Shown: positions 53,644 to 62,433, counted from the first letter of the stretch. The stretch is 64,000 bases of DNA from Fibrobacter sp. (GCA_024399015.1 JAKSIC010000010.1:33389-97388), one strand, 5' to 3'. The notes: generated by a model not told the origin, from the letters alone. Made by a program: numbers and translations.

Positions 53644-53672
53644 TTGGCAAAACCAGCAAATTAAGCTATAAT
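53644..53672 (+). promoter_or_regulatory. SRP RNA promoter
   Basis: TTGGCA (53644-53649), exactly 17 bases, TATAAT (53667-53672), with the RNA 5' end expected seven bases later. One of the best sigma-70 type promoters in the window. Confidence 0.8.
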
Positions 53673-53678
53673 TCAAAG

Positions 53679-53773
53679 TCCTAGGCCCTGCGCAATGACT
53701 ATTTGTGGGCAAATCGCCAGGGCGAAAGCAGCAACGGACTTGCGAATTTTTATGTGCTCAGGTAGCCTAGGAT
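53679..53773 (+). ncRNA. ffs: Signal recognition particle RNA, small bacterial type
   Basis: The ends CCTAGGC (53680-53686) and GCCTAGG (53765-53771) pair, followed inward by CCTG/CAGG and GCGCA/TGTGC. The apex GCCAGG-GC-GAAA-GC-AGCAACGG matches SRP domain IV, with CAGG and AGCA forming the symmetric loop that binds Ffh and a GAAA tetraloop. About 95 nt, with a strong promoter before and a T run after. Confidence 0.85.
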
Positions 53774-53782
53774 TTTTTTATT

Positions 53783-53816
53783 AACCCGACGGACTAAAAA
53801 CCTCGGGTTATTTTTG
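53783..53816 (+). terminator. Terminator downstream of SRP RNA
   Basis: AACCCGA (53783-53789) pairs with TCGGGTT (53803-53809), followed by ATTTTTG. The T run directly at the SRP RNA 3' end is a second stop signal. Confidence 0.75.
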
Positions 53817-53865
53817 TTTAGGACCCGCGCAATCTTTAACCTTTAAACTTTTCGCTTTTAGCTCT

Positions 53866-54483
53866 ATGATTCTCTGGACCATCCGTCATTCAAAGCCCTA
53901 CAACCCCAATGACGTCTGCTATGGACGTATGGATTTTGACGTCTCCCCCACTTTCCCGGAAGAAAGCGAAGGCGCCATCAAGGCCTTGCTTGCGGCAGGC
54001 GCCAAGCCCACCCGCATGTTCACCAGCCCGCTTCTCCGTTGCCTGCGTCTTGCAGAAAAGGCTTCCGAGGCTACCGGCCTCCCCATGGAAAAGCGCGACG
54101 AAATCATCGAGATTAACTTTGGCGACTGGGAAGGCCAGAAGCTGACCGCAGTTCCCCGCGAACAGATGCAGGGCTGGGCCAACGACCTCCGCGGTTTCAG
54201 ATTCCCCAATGGCGAATGTTTCTACGACATCGACAAGCGCGCCCAGAGCCTGCTGGATACGCTGGACGACGATGGTGAATTTCTGTGGATCAGCCACGCC
54301 GGCGTTATCGCCGCATTGCAGCATTTCGCCTGCGGCCTTCCCGACGACCAGTTCGTTGAAGGCGCATTCAGCTACACTATGGTGACGAAGTTTGAATTCA
54401 AGCGCGACGCTGAAGGCCACTACCGCGGAACCTTTACCAAGATCCACGACGGCATCCAGATGAAGCCTTTGAAAATTGGCTAA
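53866..54483 (+). CDS. Histidine phosphatase family protein
   Basis: The 205-residue protein belongs to the phosphoglycerate mutase-like histidine phosphatases: LWTIRHSKPYNPNDVCYGR has the phospho-accepting His in an RHS motif, TSPLLRCLRLAEKASEATG is the second conserved block, EINFGDWEGQKL the third and LWISHAGVIAALQHF the final His. It resembles CobC-type alpha-ribazole phosphatases, but no cobalamin gene is adjacent, so the substrate is open. No Shine-Dalgarno site is visible before the ATG. It follows the SRP RNA terminator and is convergent with the DUF5683 gene. Confidence 0.88.
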   Translation: MILWTIRHSKPYNPNDVCYGRMDFDVSPTFPEESEGAIKALLAAGAKPTRMFTSPLLRCLRLAEKASEATGLPMEKRDEIIEINFGDWEGQKLTAVPREQMQGWANDLRGFRFPNGECFYDIDKRAQSLLDTLDDDGEFLWISHAGVIAALQHFACGLPDDQFVEGAFSYTMVTKFEFKRDAEGHYRGTFTKIHDGIQMKPLKIG

Positions 54484-54485
54484 AA

Positions 54486-55448
54486 CTAAAAATCAAAAGT
54501 AAATACGGCCTGAGCCCCGCCACCAAGAACCGGAGCAACAGCCATGTGCATCGGGTTGTCAAAGTCGCTCAACAGAGCATCCACAACCGCATCAGCCACA
54601 GAGTACAAATAAAGTAAAGCAGAAGCCCAAATATACTGGTTTCTGTTTTTTCTATAGTAGGTCACGCGTTCCGTAACACGGTCCAGATCCGCACTGTTAT
54701 TGGCTTCGGCCTCCAACGCATGTTTTCGATCCAGATAATAGTTCACCATGTTCTGCGAAGTCCAAACACTAACACCGGAACCAATAAAACTCATGTACAA
54801 AAGACCGGCCTTACCAAACTCGCCATTGTACATCTGGCCAAAGCCCGGCAGTAAAGCCCACAGCAAGGCCTTCTTCATATCGCGAAGTTCTACACTGCGA
54901 TGATGGTTGTTGTACCAGATTCCAAAGGCATCAAACATACCGTAAAGTTGTACACCACACAACCACGCCATTTCCGCCTTGCGCAAGTCTTCCTGTTCCA
55001 TTTTCTTATCGCTGTAAGCACGGATTCGACTTACGTAATCGGCTCGACGATTGTAGTAATAGTTCAGGCTATCTCGGGAGGACGTCTCCATGATCAGCTG
55101 AGTGTAGCGGGACACAGAATCCTGGAAGGGCCTAGCCTGCTCCATCACACGGTCGTTCTGGAATGACTTGTTGAAGAATACGTCGTAGACCAACCCAAGT
55201 TCAATGGCGGTAATGAATCCGCCACGCACATAATGACCTGTATAATACTGACCGCCACCAGGCAGCACGCTAAACAGCATGGTGGTCAAAAGGGAATTAT
55301 GTTCTGTAGGAATATCCCACTCGTTCACCTTCAAGGTATCAATAGCCTCAATGCCGGTTACGCCCTTTTGCAGCGGAGAACCGGCAAAAGCGGACACAGA
55401 CAGCAGCAAAGCCATCATTAAACCGACCATAAAGGAACGAGATTTCAT
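54486..55448 (-). CDS. DUF5683-like membrane/envelope protein
   Basis: The 320-residue protein has a signal peptide (cleaved near residue 23) and two copies of a glycine-rich hydrophobic motif, LFSVLPGGGQYYTGHYVRGG (near 58-77) and LLWALLPGFGQMYNGEFGKA (near 190-209), the hallmark of DUF5683-type proteins common in the Bacteroidota and Fibrobacterota group. Between them is a charged helical region with many Tyr and Arg. The C-terminus (AVFTFDF) ends in Phe. The role of the family is unknown. It is convergent with the phosphatase gene, two bases apart. Confidence 0.75.
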   Translation of the reverse strand: MKSRSFMVGLMMALLLSVSAFAGSPLQKGVTGIEAIDTLKVNEWDIPTEHNSLLTTMLFSVLPGGGQYYTGHYVRGGFITAIELGLVYDVFFNKSFQNDRVMEQARPFQDSVSRYTQLIMETSSRDSLNYYYNRRADYVSRIRAYSDKKMEQEDLRKAEMAWLCGVQLYGMFDAFGIWYNNHHRSVELRDMKKALLWALLPGFGQMYNGEFGKAGLLYMSFIGSGVSVWTSQNMVNYYLDRKHALEAEANNSADLDRVTERVTYYRKNRNQYIWASALLYLYSVADAVVDALLSDFDNPMHMAVAPVLGGGAQAVFTFDF

Positions 55449-55620
55449 CGAGGCAAATATACAAAAGTCCTAACAGAACTATTTTTACACCCGCACAAAG
55501 AACGACGTTTTTGTTTTCGCCAAAGGTTCAAAATATTTTTTGAAAAAATTTTGACGAGTTTCAATAGCGACATTTTTTGTCACAAGCTATTTGTATATTT
55601 GAGTCATCAAAGGAACAACA

Positions 55621-56139
55621 ATGAGTATTGAACAAGACATTCAGAAGTTGGCAAGCGATATTAAAGACGCTCTGATTGAACGAGGCGAAATGCTGGCTAC
55701 CGCAGAATCCTGCACAGGCGGGCTCGTGGCAAGCCACATCGTGGATATCCCCGGATCCTCGGCCATTCTCGCAGGCGGAATCGTTGCCTACCAGAACGAA
55801 GTCAAGGCAAACTTGTTGAACGTTCCTGCCGAGATTCTCAATACGAAAGGAGCCGTAAGCGCAGAAACCGTAAAAGCCATGGCCGAGGGAGCCCGCCAAA
55901 AATTCCATTGCGAATGGGCGGTAGCAACCTCCGGAATCGCAGGCCCTGGCGGTGCAGAACCGGGCAAACCCGTGGGCACCGTGTGGATGGCAGTGGCCAA
56001 CAGCCAAAAAAATGAAGCTTTTTGCGAAATTTTTTCTGGAAACCGTACCGAAGTCCGAGAAAAAAGCGTGTATAAGGTGTTGTGCAAACTTTTTTTTGAA
56101 ATAAATAAACAGAAAAGCACTTGCACAAACGAACACTAG
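55621..56139 (+). CDS. pncC: Nicotinamide-nucleotide amidase (CinA C-terminal domain)
   Basis: The 172-residue protein is a stand-alone CinA C-terminal domain, which deamidates NMN to nicotinate mononucleotide in pyridine nucleotide salvage. Motifs: LATAESCTGGLVASHIVDIPG (near 26-46) with the nucleophile Ser, and VATSGIAGPGGAEPGKPVGTVW. AAAGGAACAACA precedes the ATG. It is 46 bases upstream of recA, as in many genomes where cinA and recA are neighbours. The N-terminal molybdopterin-binding half of full CinA is absent. Its last codons contain part of the recA promoter. Confidence 0.93.
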   Translation: MSIEQDIQKLASDIKDALIERGEMLATAESCTGGLVASHIVDIPGSSAILAGGIVAYQNEVKANLLNVPAEILNTKGAVSAETVKAMAEGARQKFHCEWAVATSGIAGPGGAEPGKPVGTVWMAVANSQKNEAFCEIFSGNRTEVREKSVYKVLCKLFFEINKQKSTCTNEH

Positions 56140-56149
56140 TTTATATATT
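56121..56149 (+). promoter_or_regulatory. recA promoter with a candidate LexA box
   Basis: TTGCAC (56121-56126), 17 bases, TATATT (56144-56149). Overlapping the -35, TGCAC-AAAC-GAACA (56122-56135) fits the reverse complement of the published Fibrobacter LexA site TGCNC-N4-GTGCA at all fixed positions but one. Confidence 0.45.
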
Positions 56150-56185
56150 TGAAAACAGAAAACAAAATAAACGGAGTCAAAAATC

Positions 56186-57280
56186 ATGACTAAGAAGACA
56201 AATAGCGCAACAGGTAACCTTTCCGCAGACAAGGCAAAAGCAGTCGAAGCTGCCATCGCCCAGATTGAAAAGAATTATGGTAAAGGTTCTATCATGGCTC
56301 TCGGACAGCAGCCCATCGAAGACATTCCGGTCATTCCGTCCGGCTGTATTCAGTTGGACATGGCCCTCGGCGTAGGCGGTTTCCCCCGCGGCCGTATCAT
56401 TGAAATTTATGGACCCGAATCCTCCGGTAAGACCACCCTTACCCTCCACGCCATTGCAGAAGCCCAGAAGCTGGGCGGCGTTGCAGCCTTCATCGATGCT
56501 GAACACGCATTCGACGCAGTCTACGCACGTAAGTTGGGTGTCGATATCGAATCCCTCCTGGTTTCCCAGCCGGATACCGGCGAACAGGCTCTTGATATCG
56601 CCGAAACTCTCGTTCGTTCTGGCGCAATCGACATCATCGTTATTGACTCTGTGGCAGCACTTGTGCCGCAGGCTGAAATCAACGGCGAAATGGGCGACAA
56701 CCACGTTGGCCTCCAGGCTCGTCTTATGTCTCAGGCTCTGCGTAAGCTCACCGGCATTCTCTCCAAGTCCAATACCTGCATGTTGTTCATCAACCAGCTG
56801 CGTATGAAGATTGGCGTGATGTTCGGCAACCCCGAAACCACCACCGGTGGTAACGCACTTAAGTTCTACGCAACCCAGCGTATCGACATCCGTCGTATCG
56901 CAGCCATTAAGGACGGTGAAGAAGTTATCGGTAACCGCACCCGCGTCAAGATCGTGAAGAACAAGGTCGCAGCACCGTTTACCCAGTGCGAATTCGACAT
57001 CCTCTACGGTTGCGGTATTTCTCGTGAAGCTTCCATCCTGGATCTCGCTACCGAAATGGATATCATCCAGAAGAGCGGTTCCTGGTTCAGCTACAACAAC
57101 GAACGCATCGGTCAGGGTCGCGAAAACGCACGTCTCTTCTTGAAGGACAACGCTGAACTCTGCGACGAAATCGAAACCAAGATTCGCGAAAGCATGAAGG
57201 ACGTCGAACTCTTCAAGCTTAACGAAGGCGACGCTCTTTCTGCCGACGATGAAATCGAATTGTCCTCCGACGAAGCTTAG
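56186..57280 (+). CDS. recA: Recombinase RecA
   Basis: RecA pairs and exchanges DNA strands and stimulates LexA self-cleavage. The 364-residue protein has [20 protein letters not shown] (Walker A, near 72-91), [18 protein letters not shown] (Walker B) and [20 protein letters not shown], and an acidic C-terminal tail ([16 protein letters not shown]). Length is normal. ACGGAGTC precedes the ATG. It follows pncC with a separate promoter inside the end of that gene and ends at a strong terminator. Confidence 0.98.
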   Translation: MTKKTNSATGNLSADKAKAVEAAIAQIEKNYGKGSIMALGQQPIEDIPVIPSGCIQLDMALGVGGFPRGRIIEIYGPESSGKTTLTLHAIAEAQKLGGVAAFIDAEHAFDAVYARKLGVDIESLLVSQPDTGEQALDIAETLVRSGAIDIIVIDSVAALVPQAEINGEMGDNHVGLQARLMSQALRKLTGILSKSNTCMLFINQLRMKIGVMFGNPETTTGGNALKFYATQRIDIRRIAAIKDGEEVIGNRTRVKIVKNKVAAPFTQCEFDILYGCGISREASILDLATEMDIIQKSGSWFSYNNERIGQGRENARLFLKDNAELCDEIETKIRESMKDVELFKLNEGDALSADDEIELSSDEA

Positions 57281-57323
57281 TCGTAGCAAAATCTTTGTAA
57301 CGAAATTTTCTTCCTGAAAAAAC

Positions 57324-57369
57324 AAAACCCCGGTTGAATCTTTTAGCCATTGGATTCCGCCGGGGTTTT
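57324..57369 (+). terminator. recA terminator
   Basis: AAAACCCCGG (57324-57333) pairs with CCGGGGTTTT (57360-57369), and GAATC with GGATTC inside the loop. Confidence 0.88.
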
Positions 57370-57416
57370 CCATTTGCCATCCAAAACTTTTCATAATTTT
57401 TTCTATTTTGTCCGCC

Positions 57417-58187
57417 ATGCTTAGGGGTTTAACTGTTTCCGCCATATTCAGCGCATTTGTCGCTACCGCAGCCATGGGTCAGAATTCCTGTCCCCACTTT
57501 CTGCTGGAATCCGCCATGGTGGTTAACATCGAAGGCCACTTCGTAAACGCAAAGAACTCCCGTTCCAACCTTTACGCAGAATGGCGTCACCATCCCGAAA
57601 GTCTGGACACGTTCTTCGTACATCTTCCGGATCGTCCGCAGTTCAACTTCGTGACCGCAGGAGCATACCGCTACCTGGTGTTTCCCGATGCAAAGATCAA
57701 GCGCCAACTGGGCTTGCACCACCTGAAGGAAAACATCGGCGAAACCCCGCTGAAGCTGGACGATATGGAACTTCTTGCAAACGGACAGTTCCTTTGCAAG
57801 GATCCGTCGGAACAAAAGCCCAACATTCTTTCTACCGCGTTCTCCAACATGTGGTGGAGTCTCGTTGCCGACAGTTTGCCGCACCCTTCCCGCGTAACCA
57901 TGAAGGGCGCCCGCAAGGAAGCAAGAACTTTCTCCATCCGCCAGTGGAAGATTTACTCCGGCGAAGCCTTGCCTACCTTGGTAAAGCTTGAAAGCGAACA
58001 ATATAGTGGTGAACTTTGGATCCGTTCCGCCTACCCTATCCAGGCTTTGGAATCCGATCCTCTCAAGAAAAATGTGGAAAAGCGCCCCAAGTTCGAGGAG
58101 CCTGATTTATTCAGAAAGATCCCTGTGAGAGGGGAAAGAAAAATTCCACTGATACTCAAACTGAACCAGGAACTTCTGCGAGAGTGA
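57417..58187 (+). CDS. Secreted protein of unknown function, possibly LolA-like fold
   Basis: The 256-residue protein has a signal peptide (RGLTVSAIFSAFVATAAMG) and a mature, mostly beta part. Segments such as NLYAEWRHHPESLDTFFVHL and ETPLKLDDMELLANGQFLC recall LolA/LolB-like proteins that hold lipids or lipoproteins, but this is only a fold-level impression. The ATG at 57417 is preferred over a TTG three codons earlier. No Shine-Dalgarno site is visible. Its last 81 bases overlap the convergent barrel gene on the other strand. It follows the recA terminator. Confidence 0.6.
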   Translation: MLRGLTVSAIFSAFVATAAMGQNSCPHFLLESAMVVNIEGHFVNAKNSRSNLYAEWRHHPESLDTFFVHLPDRPQFNFVTAGAYRYLVFPDAKIKRQLGLHHLKENIGETPLKLDDMELLANGQFLCKDPSEQKPNILSTAFSNMWWSLVADSLPHPSRVTMKGARKEARTFSIRQWKIYSGEALPTLVKLESEQYSGELWIRSAYPIQALESDPLKKNVEKRPKFEEPDLFRKIPVRGERKIPLILKLNQELLRE

Positions 58188-59084
58188 TCCGTTATAGAAG
58201 GTCTTGCCAACACGACGCCAACCGCCGATTTGCAAGGTAACACTCTGTAAGCCGTTATCCCAGGAAACATGGGGACCGACCATGGCCTTTCCGTAACCAA
58301 GGGATTCCTTTTCAACAGTATTTTTGCTACGCAGGTAACCTGTTCTGTAGTAAATGGATTCAAAGACAAAAGCCAAGTGTTCAGATACCGGAACTCGGCC
58401 GAAACATTCCATGACAATAATGAAATCACGGCTGAACACAGGCATGTTCAGTTCAAAATCGTAACTTTTGCCATCAAAATCGGTGCTGATATCGGTCAAG
58501 AGGTAGTGCAGGTTAAATCCGAGTACGGAGCCCTGGGCAAAATAGTACCCGAAACTCACACCGAAATCAATCTGCTGGGCATAATCCCACTTGGAGTCAT
58601 CCTTCCACACGTTATCGGTAATGTGGTCCGCATTCCACGTGCGGGCAATTTCGCCGCTACCGGCAACTTCAGCAGTCACCATCTCCACATTGGAACGGAA
58701 GTACAGGAAACTTTCGTAGGTGGCGTTCAGTTCAAACAGCCAACGGCTCCTGAAAGGACGGATTCCCAGGCCAAGCTTATAGCCACCAAAGAAAGGACTC
58801 AATTCCGCAGCAGCGTACAAACGCCAGTACGAGGCAGCCTTTTTAGGAGCATCGCCATAGGTAAGCTGATCCATCGGTTCAAGCCAGGAGTAATGGACCT
58901 CGCCAAAAGCCTGGGGAAGCCATTGTCCCCAAACGAAAGGAGTGTTTCCCATAATGCTGGCGGACAAATTCGGACCATAACGATGAACATCCAGAACGTT
59001 GACATCAAAGCCTTCGGCACCGGCACTGGCAGTCAGCAGCGCCGTAGAAAGCAAAAATCCCTTGAAAAAGCTCTTTATGTCCAT
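58107..59084 (-). CDS. Putative outer-membrane barrel protein
   Basis: The 325-residue protein has a signal peptide (cleaved near residue 23, ASAGAEG) and a mature part rich in amphipathic, aromatic strands (YKLGLGIRPFRSRWLFELNA, FGVSFGYYFAQGSVLGFNLH, VTLQIGGWRRVGKTFYNGS), consistent with an outer-membrane barrel. The likely last strand, FLVQFEYQWNFSF, is followed by PSHRDLSE, an unusual short extension produced in the region that overlaps the 3' end of the convergent gene. No family recognised. It is divergent from the BamE-like lipoprotein. Confidence 0.65.
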   Translation of the reverse strand: MDIKSFFKGFLLSTALLTASAGAEGFDVNVLDVHRYGPNLSASIMGNTPFVWGQWLPQAFGEVHYSWLEPMDQLTYGDAPKKAASYWRLYAAAELSPFFGGYKLGLGIRPFRSRWLFELNATYESFLYFRSNVEMVTAEVAGSGEIARTWNADHITDNVWKDDSKWDYAQQIDFGVSFGYYFAQGSVLGFNLHYLLTDISTDFDGKSYDFELNMPVFSRDFIIVMECFGRVPVSEHLAFVFESIYYRTGYLRSKNTVEKESLGYGKAMVGPHVSWDNGLQSVTLQIGGWRRVGKTFYNGSLSQKFLVQFEYQWNFSFPSHRDLSE

Positions 59085-59169
59085 AATTTCATTGTAAAAT
59101 TAAAAATATTTTCTGCCATTCGTCGATATAATTCTTATTTTGTGAGCAACAAAGTTTAAAGGAACTAAT

Positions 59170-59610
59170 ATGAAGCTCTCTCATCTGTGCGTGCTCGGTA
59201 TCAGCGCCCTCATGTTCTGGGGTTGTGCCAGCCGTTACTCCTCTCCTATTTTGATTGAACGCGGCGAAGGCCGTAAGGAATACGAACGCGAATACTTTGC
59301 TATCAAGGAAAGTATGGGCATCGACAAGCGCTTGAAGGACGTTTTCAAGCAGGGCTACATCGAAGAAGGTATGACCAACGACATGGTGAACCTCCTTTGG
59401 GGACCTCCCGACCACGAAAAGGAAACCGAAACCTCCAGCGTCTGGGAATACTACACCCGCGATGGCAAGCTCATCACCCGCTTGATCTGGAAGCACCCCG
59501 ACCAGGCTCGCTTGAAGGGCTACGAAGGCGAATGGATCCTGGAAAAGATCGAAGGCGACCGCTACGGTGGCTCTCCGGCACCCCAGTCCAAGTATAGCTC
59601 TAACTATTAA
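59170..59610 (+). CDS. Lipoprotein with BamE/SmpA-like domain
   Basis: The 146-residue protein has a lipoprotein signal with lipobox FWGC (Cys near 19). The mature part contains IEEGMTNDMVNLLWGPPDHE (near 65-84), the motif of SmpA/BamE-type and related small beta-lactamase-inhibitor-like domains, and VWEYYTRDGKLITRLIW, which fits the following strands. BamE itself is a part of the outer-membrane protein assembly machine; other lipoproteins share the fold, so the function is tentative. AAAGGAACTAAT precedes the ATG. It has its own terminator. Confidence 0.75.
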   Translation: MKLSHLCVLGISALMFWGCASRYSSPILIERGEGRKEYEREYFAIKESMGIDKRLKDVFKQGYIEEGMTNDMVNLLWGPPDHEKETETSSVWEYYTRDGKLITRLIWKHPDQARLKGYEGEWILEKIEGDRYGGSPAPQSKYSSNY

Positions 59611-59620
59611 TTTTGACATA

Positions 59621-59657
59621 AAAAGCCGCCCGGACCTCCCCTGGCGGTCTTTTTTTT
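59621..59657 (+). terminator. Terminator after the lipoprotein gene
   Basis: GCCGCC (59625-59630) pairs with GGCGGT (59643-59648), followed by CTTTTTTTT. Confidence 0.85.
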
Positions 59658-59703
59658 ACTAAATTTTCGCTCGTTAAATTTTAAACCCACCAAGGAGTTA
59701 ATT

Positions 59704-60465
59704 ATGCGTCAGTATATCATTGCTGGTAACTGGAAGATGAACAAGACCGTTAGCGAATCCGTTCAGCTCGCTAAGGACATCGTTGAAGCCGTCAAGGACG
59801 TGAAGAAGACTGAAGTCGTCATCGCTCCGACCTACCTCGCTGCTGCTAAGGTTGCAGACGTTGTTAAGGGCACCAACGTGAAGCTCGCTATCCAGGACAT
59901 CCACTGGAAGGACCAGGGCGCATACACTGGTAAGGTTTCCGTTGACATGGTTAAGGAAATCGGCGCAGAATACATCATCATCGGTCACTCCGAACAGCGT
60001 CAGTACTTCCACGAAACCGAAGAAACCGTCAACCTCAAGGTCAAGAAGACTCTCGAAGCTGGCATGAAGCCGATCATCTGCATTGGCGAAACCCTCGATG
60101 AACGTAACGGCGGCAAGCTCGAAGCTGTTCTCTCCACTCAGGTTAAGGGCGCTTTCGAAGGCGTTTCCGCTGAAGACGCTGCTAAGTGCGTTCTCGCATA
60201 CGAACCGGTTTGGGCTATCGGTACTGGCGTTACCGCTACCGACGAACAGGCTCAGGACACCCAGGCTTTCGTACGTTCCGTTGTTAAGGAAATCTACGGT
60301 GAAGCAATTGCTGAAGGCATGCGCATCCAGTACGGTGGCTCCATGAAGGGTGCTAACGCTGCTGGCCTCCTCGCTCAGAAGGACATCGACGGTGGTTTGA
60401 TTGGTGGTGCAGGCCTCAAGGCTGCTACCTTCATGGAAATCATCGCAGCTGCAGAAGCTAAGTAA
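59704..60465 (+). CDS. tpiA: Triosephosphate isomerase
   Basis: TpiA interconverts dihydroxyacetone phosphate and glyceraldehyde 3-phosphate in glycolysis. The 253-residue TIM barrel has GNWKMNKT at the N-terminus (catalytic Lys), [12 protein letters not shown] (catalytic His), [12 protein letters not shown] (catalytic Glu) and the phosphate loop [10 protein letters not shown]. Length is standard. CAAGGAG precedes the ATG. Codon use is the most biased in the window, fitting high expression. secG follows after 45 bases. Confidence 0.98.
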   Translation: MRQYIIAGNWKMNKTVSESVQLAKDIVEAVKDVKKTEVVIAPTYLAAAKVADVVKGTNVKLAIQDIHWKDQGAYTGKVSVDMVKEIGAEYIIIGHSEQRQYFHETEETVNLKVKKTLEAGMKPIICIGETLDERNGGKLEAVLSTQVKGAFEGVSAEDAAKCVLAYEPVWAIGTGVTATDEQAQDTQAFVRSVVKEIYGEAIAEGMRIQYGGSMKGANAAGLLAQKDIDGGLIGGAGLKAATFMEIIAAAEAK

Positions 60466-60510
60466 TTTCCAGCCATTCGAAACTTTTAACTACTCAAGGT
60501 AAATAACACT

Positions 60511-60912
60511 ATGACAACTCTCTTTTGGATCGGTATCGTCCTCCACGTGTTCCTCTGCTTGTTCCTCATGCTCCTCGTTCTGGTTCAGAACGACAAGATG
60601 GGCGGCCTTGCAGGTCTTGGCGGCATGACTTCTCAGTCCGCCTTCTCCACCGCTGGTGCAGCAACCTTCATCCAGAAGTTGACCCGTGTCGTTGCAGTTA
60701 TCTTCTTCCTGGTGGTAATCGGCCTCGGTCTCATCGTTGCAAAGCAGGATCAGACTGTTGAAGAATCAGCCATGCAGAAGGCTACCCGCGAAAACGCAGC
60801 TCAGCAGGCTCCGGAAGTTCCGGCTCTCCCCGCTGACTTCGGCGCACCTGCAGCAGCTCCGGCTGTTGAAGTTGCTCCGGCCGCAGAAGCTCCGGCTCCC
60901 GCAGCTGAGTAA
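60511..60912 (+). CDS. secG: Preprotein translocase subunit SecG
   Basis: SecG is the small two-helix subunit of the SecYEG channel. The 133-residue protein has a first helix (about 4-24), the conserved loop QNDKMGGLAGLGGMTSQSAF and a second helix (about 53-73, VVAVIFFLVVIGLGLIVAK). The C-terminal 45 residues are an Ala/Pro/Glu-rich extension typical of many long SecG proteins. It follows tpiA, a common arrangement (tpiA-secG-tRNA-Leu), and is probably in the same transcript. Confidence 0.95.
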   Translation: MTTLFWIGIVLHVFLCLFLMLLVLVQNDKMGGLAGLGGMTSQSAFSTAGAATFIQKLTRVVAVIFFLVVIGLGLIVAKQDQTVEESAMQKATRENAAQQAPEVPALPADFGAPAAAPAVEVAPAAEAPAPAAE

Positions 60913-60935
60913 TAAAGTTTCTCAGAAGCTTTATA

Positions 60936-60973
60936 GTTGCTGAACGATCGTGCGAAAGCACGCGGGCAGCAAC
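60936..60973 (+). other. Two-step hairpin between secG and tRNA-Leu
   Basis: GTTGCTG (60936-60942) pairs with CAGCAAC (60967-60973), and inside it CGTGC-GAAA-GCACG forms a second stem. There is no T run, so it may mark RNA processing before the tRNA rather than termination. Confidence 0.5.
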
Positions 60974-60976
60974 CAC

Positions 60977-61060
60977 GCGGTCGTGGTGGAATTGGTAGAC
61001 ACGCTAGCTTGAGGTGCTAGTGGGAGCGATCCCATGACAGTTCAAGTCTGTCCGACCGCA
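60977..61060 (+). tRNA. tRNA-Leu (anticodon GAG)
   Basis: Acceptor arms GCGGTCG and CGACCGC pair; the anticodon stem CTAGC/GCTAG closes a loop TTGAGGT with anticodon GAG; the long variable arm GGGAGCGATCCC and T arm with GTTCAAGTC are typical of class II tRNA-Leu. CCA is not encoded. Confidence 0.97.
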
Positions 61061-61064
61061 GTAA

Positions 61065-61096
61065 GAAGTCCAGTCGAAAGACTGGACTTCTTTTTT
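61065..61096 (+). terminator. tRNA-Leu terminator
   Basis: GAAGTCCAGTC-GAAA-GACTGGACTTC followed by TTTTTT, an 11-bp perfect stem directly after the tRNA. Confidence 0.95.
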
Positions 61097-61179
61097 ATGC
61101 ATAATCCGTATTTCGCACACGGGCATTTTGTAGTTTTAAAGAAGATTGGTTTAGGATTTATTGATTTTGGGAGTTAGTT

Positions 61180-62433
61180 ATGCGCAAGATTCGATCCATA
61201 TTATTTCTGATTTTATTTTGTTTGACAAGCGTTTGCTTCGCCATAGATGAGCCGGGTTCCGCTCCCCCTAGCATACCAACAGAACGCGCAATGGCAGCAA
61301 GTCGCGACCAAGTAATGGAAGCGCTTAAGGCCAAGGATTTTCAGATCGCCGAACAATTTCTGGACGAACATCCAGCCAGCAAAAAATCGATACTTTTAAC
61401 AAGCATCGAATACATCCAGTTAGCGCTATACATTGGCCGCTACGAAGAGGCTTTAGCTTTATGGGCAAACGCTCTTTCCGTAGAAAGAGATGTTACAATC
61501 CACCCCAATCGCCCCGAAAACGTCTCCAAGAACATTTTGTACACAAAGTGCATGCACAGCAGTTTGTGCGCCGTCGACGACTTGTCTGATTTTTTAAACG
61601 AGTTCCTGGACTTTAACGATTCCGCCTCAACAGTCAGAATATTGAAAAAGGTTAGAAAAGCCGAGGTTTCTCAAGAGACGAAGGACTTAGCGAAAGTATT
61701 AATTTCACTCGCGCAATTCGCCAAGGCAAGAACTAGATACCAGAAAACGATCTTCAGCCCAGGTCATCACGAAGACGCCCATATATCCGTACTGGGCTAC
61801 CCCATCATTTACCTTCCCCAAAAAGAGACGTTGCTACAAATCATCAATACGGTAAAAGCGTTCACGACAACATACCCCAATTCGCCATCAACAAAACACG
61901 TCTCCAACATACTCGAGAAATTGCAGAGCGATTACAATCGCCTTGACGAAAACGAAAAAACCGTGTACGGCAAACCCTACACTGGAGGCATTGGCGTTGA
62001 GTTTTTTATTTCAAGGGTTATTCTTCACGATGCAGGGGAGTTCTTTATCGCTGTTCCCATTCAGAAAGACATATTAATTTTCACCCCGTTTTTCGGAGGC
62101 TGCGAATCCAGCGAGCGCCAACATTCTGACGACAACAAAAAAAATGATGACAACAAGAAACTATATCCCAAATGGGAGAATGTAGGGATGACCTTAGGAT
62201 TAGACCTTTACGACAGCAAGCGACTGAAGTTCCAGCCATTTATCGGTGGGGCATTTGAAGGCCCCGTTATGTTGGGTTCCCAGCTTGATTTCAGATTCCT
62301 CATGGAATCTCGTCCGGGTGAATTTGGAGTCATGGGATATCTTTCTTTAAAAGCACGATTCTCCATCGAATGGCTCCCCGGAAATGGTTTCTACAGCAAC
62401 TTCGGTTTAGGCATCGGTGCACACTTCTGGTAA
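61180..62433 (+). CDS. Envelope protein with helical N-half and barrel-like C-half, unknown
   Basis: The 417-residue protein has a signal peptide (RKIRSILFLILFCLTSVCFA), then a helical, TPR-like region (about 35-260; VMEALKAKDFQIAEQFLDEH and SIEYIQLALYIGRYEEALAL), a lysine/asparagine-rich loop (about 307-327) and a beta-rich C-terminal part ending FYSNFGLGIGAHFW, which fits a last outer-membrane strand. Codon use is more AT-rich and less biased than that of the neighbouring tpiA and murD, suggesting low expression or later arrival. GGGAGTTAGTT precedes the ATG. No family recognised. It lies between tRNA-Leu and murD. Confidence 0.6.
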   Translation: MRKIRSILFLILFCLTSVCFAIDEPGSAPPSIPTERAMAASRDQVMEALKAKDFQIAEQFLDEHPASKKSILLTSIEYIQLALYIGRYEEALALWANALSVERDVTIHPNRPENVSKNILYTKCMHSSLCAVDDLSDFLNEFLDFNDSASTVRILKKVRKAEVSQETKDLAKVLISLAQFAKARTRYQKTIFSPGHHEDAHISVLGYPIIYLPQKETLLQIINTVKAFTTTYPNSPSTKHVSNILEKLQSDYNRLDENEKTVYGKPYTGGIGVEFFISRVILHDAGEFFIAVPIQKDILIFTPFFGGCESSERQHSDDNKKNDDNKKLYPKWENVGMTLGLDLYDSKRLKFQPFIGGAFEGPVMLGSQLDFRFLMESRPGEFGVMGYLSLKARFSIEWLPGNGFYSNFGLGIGAHFW

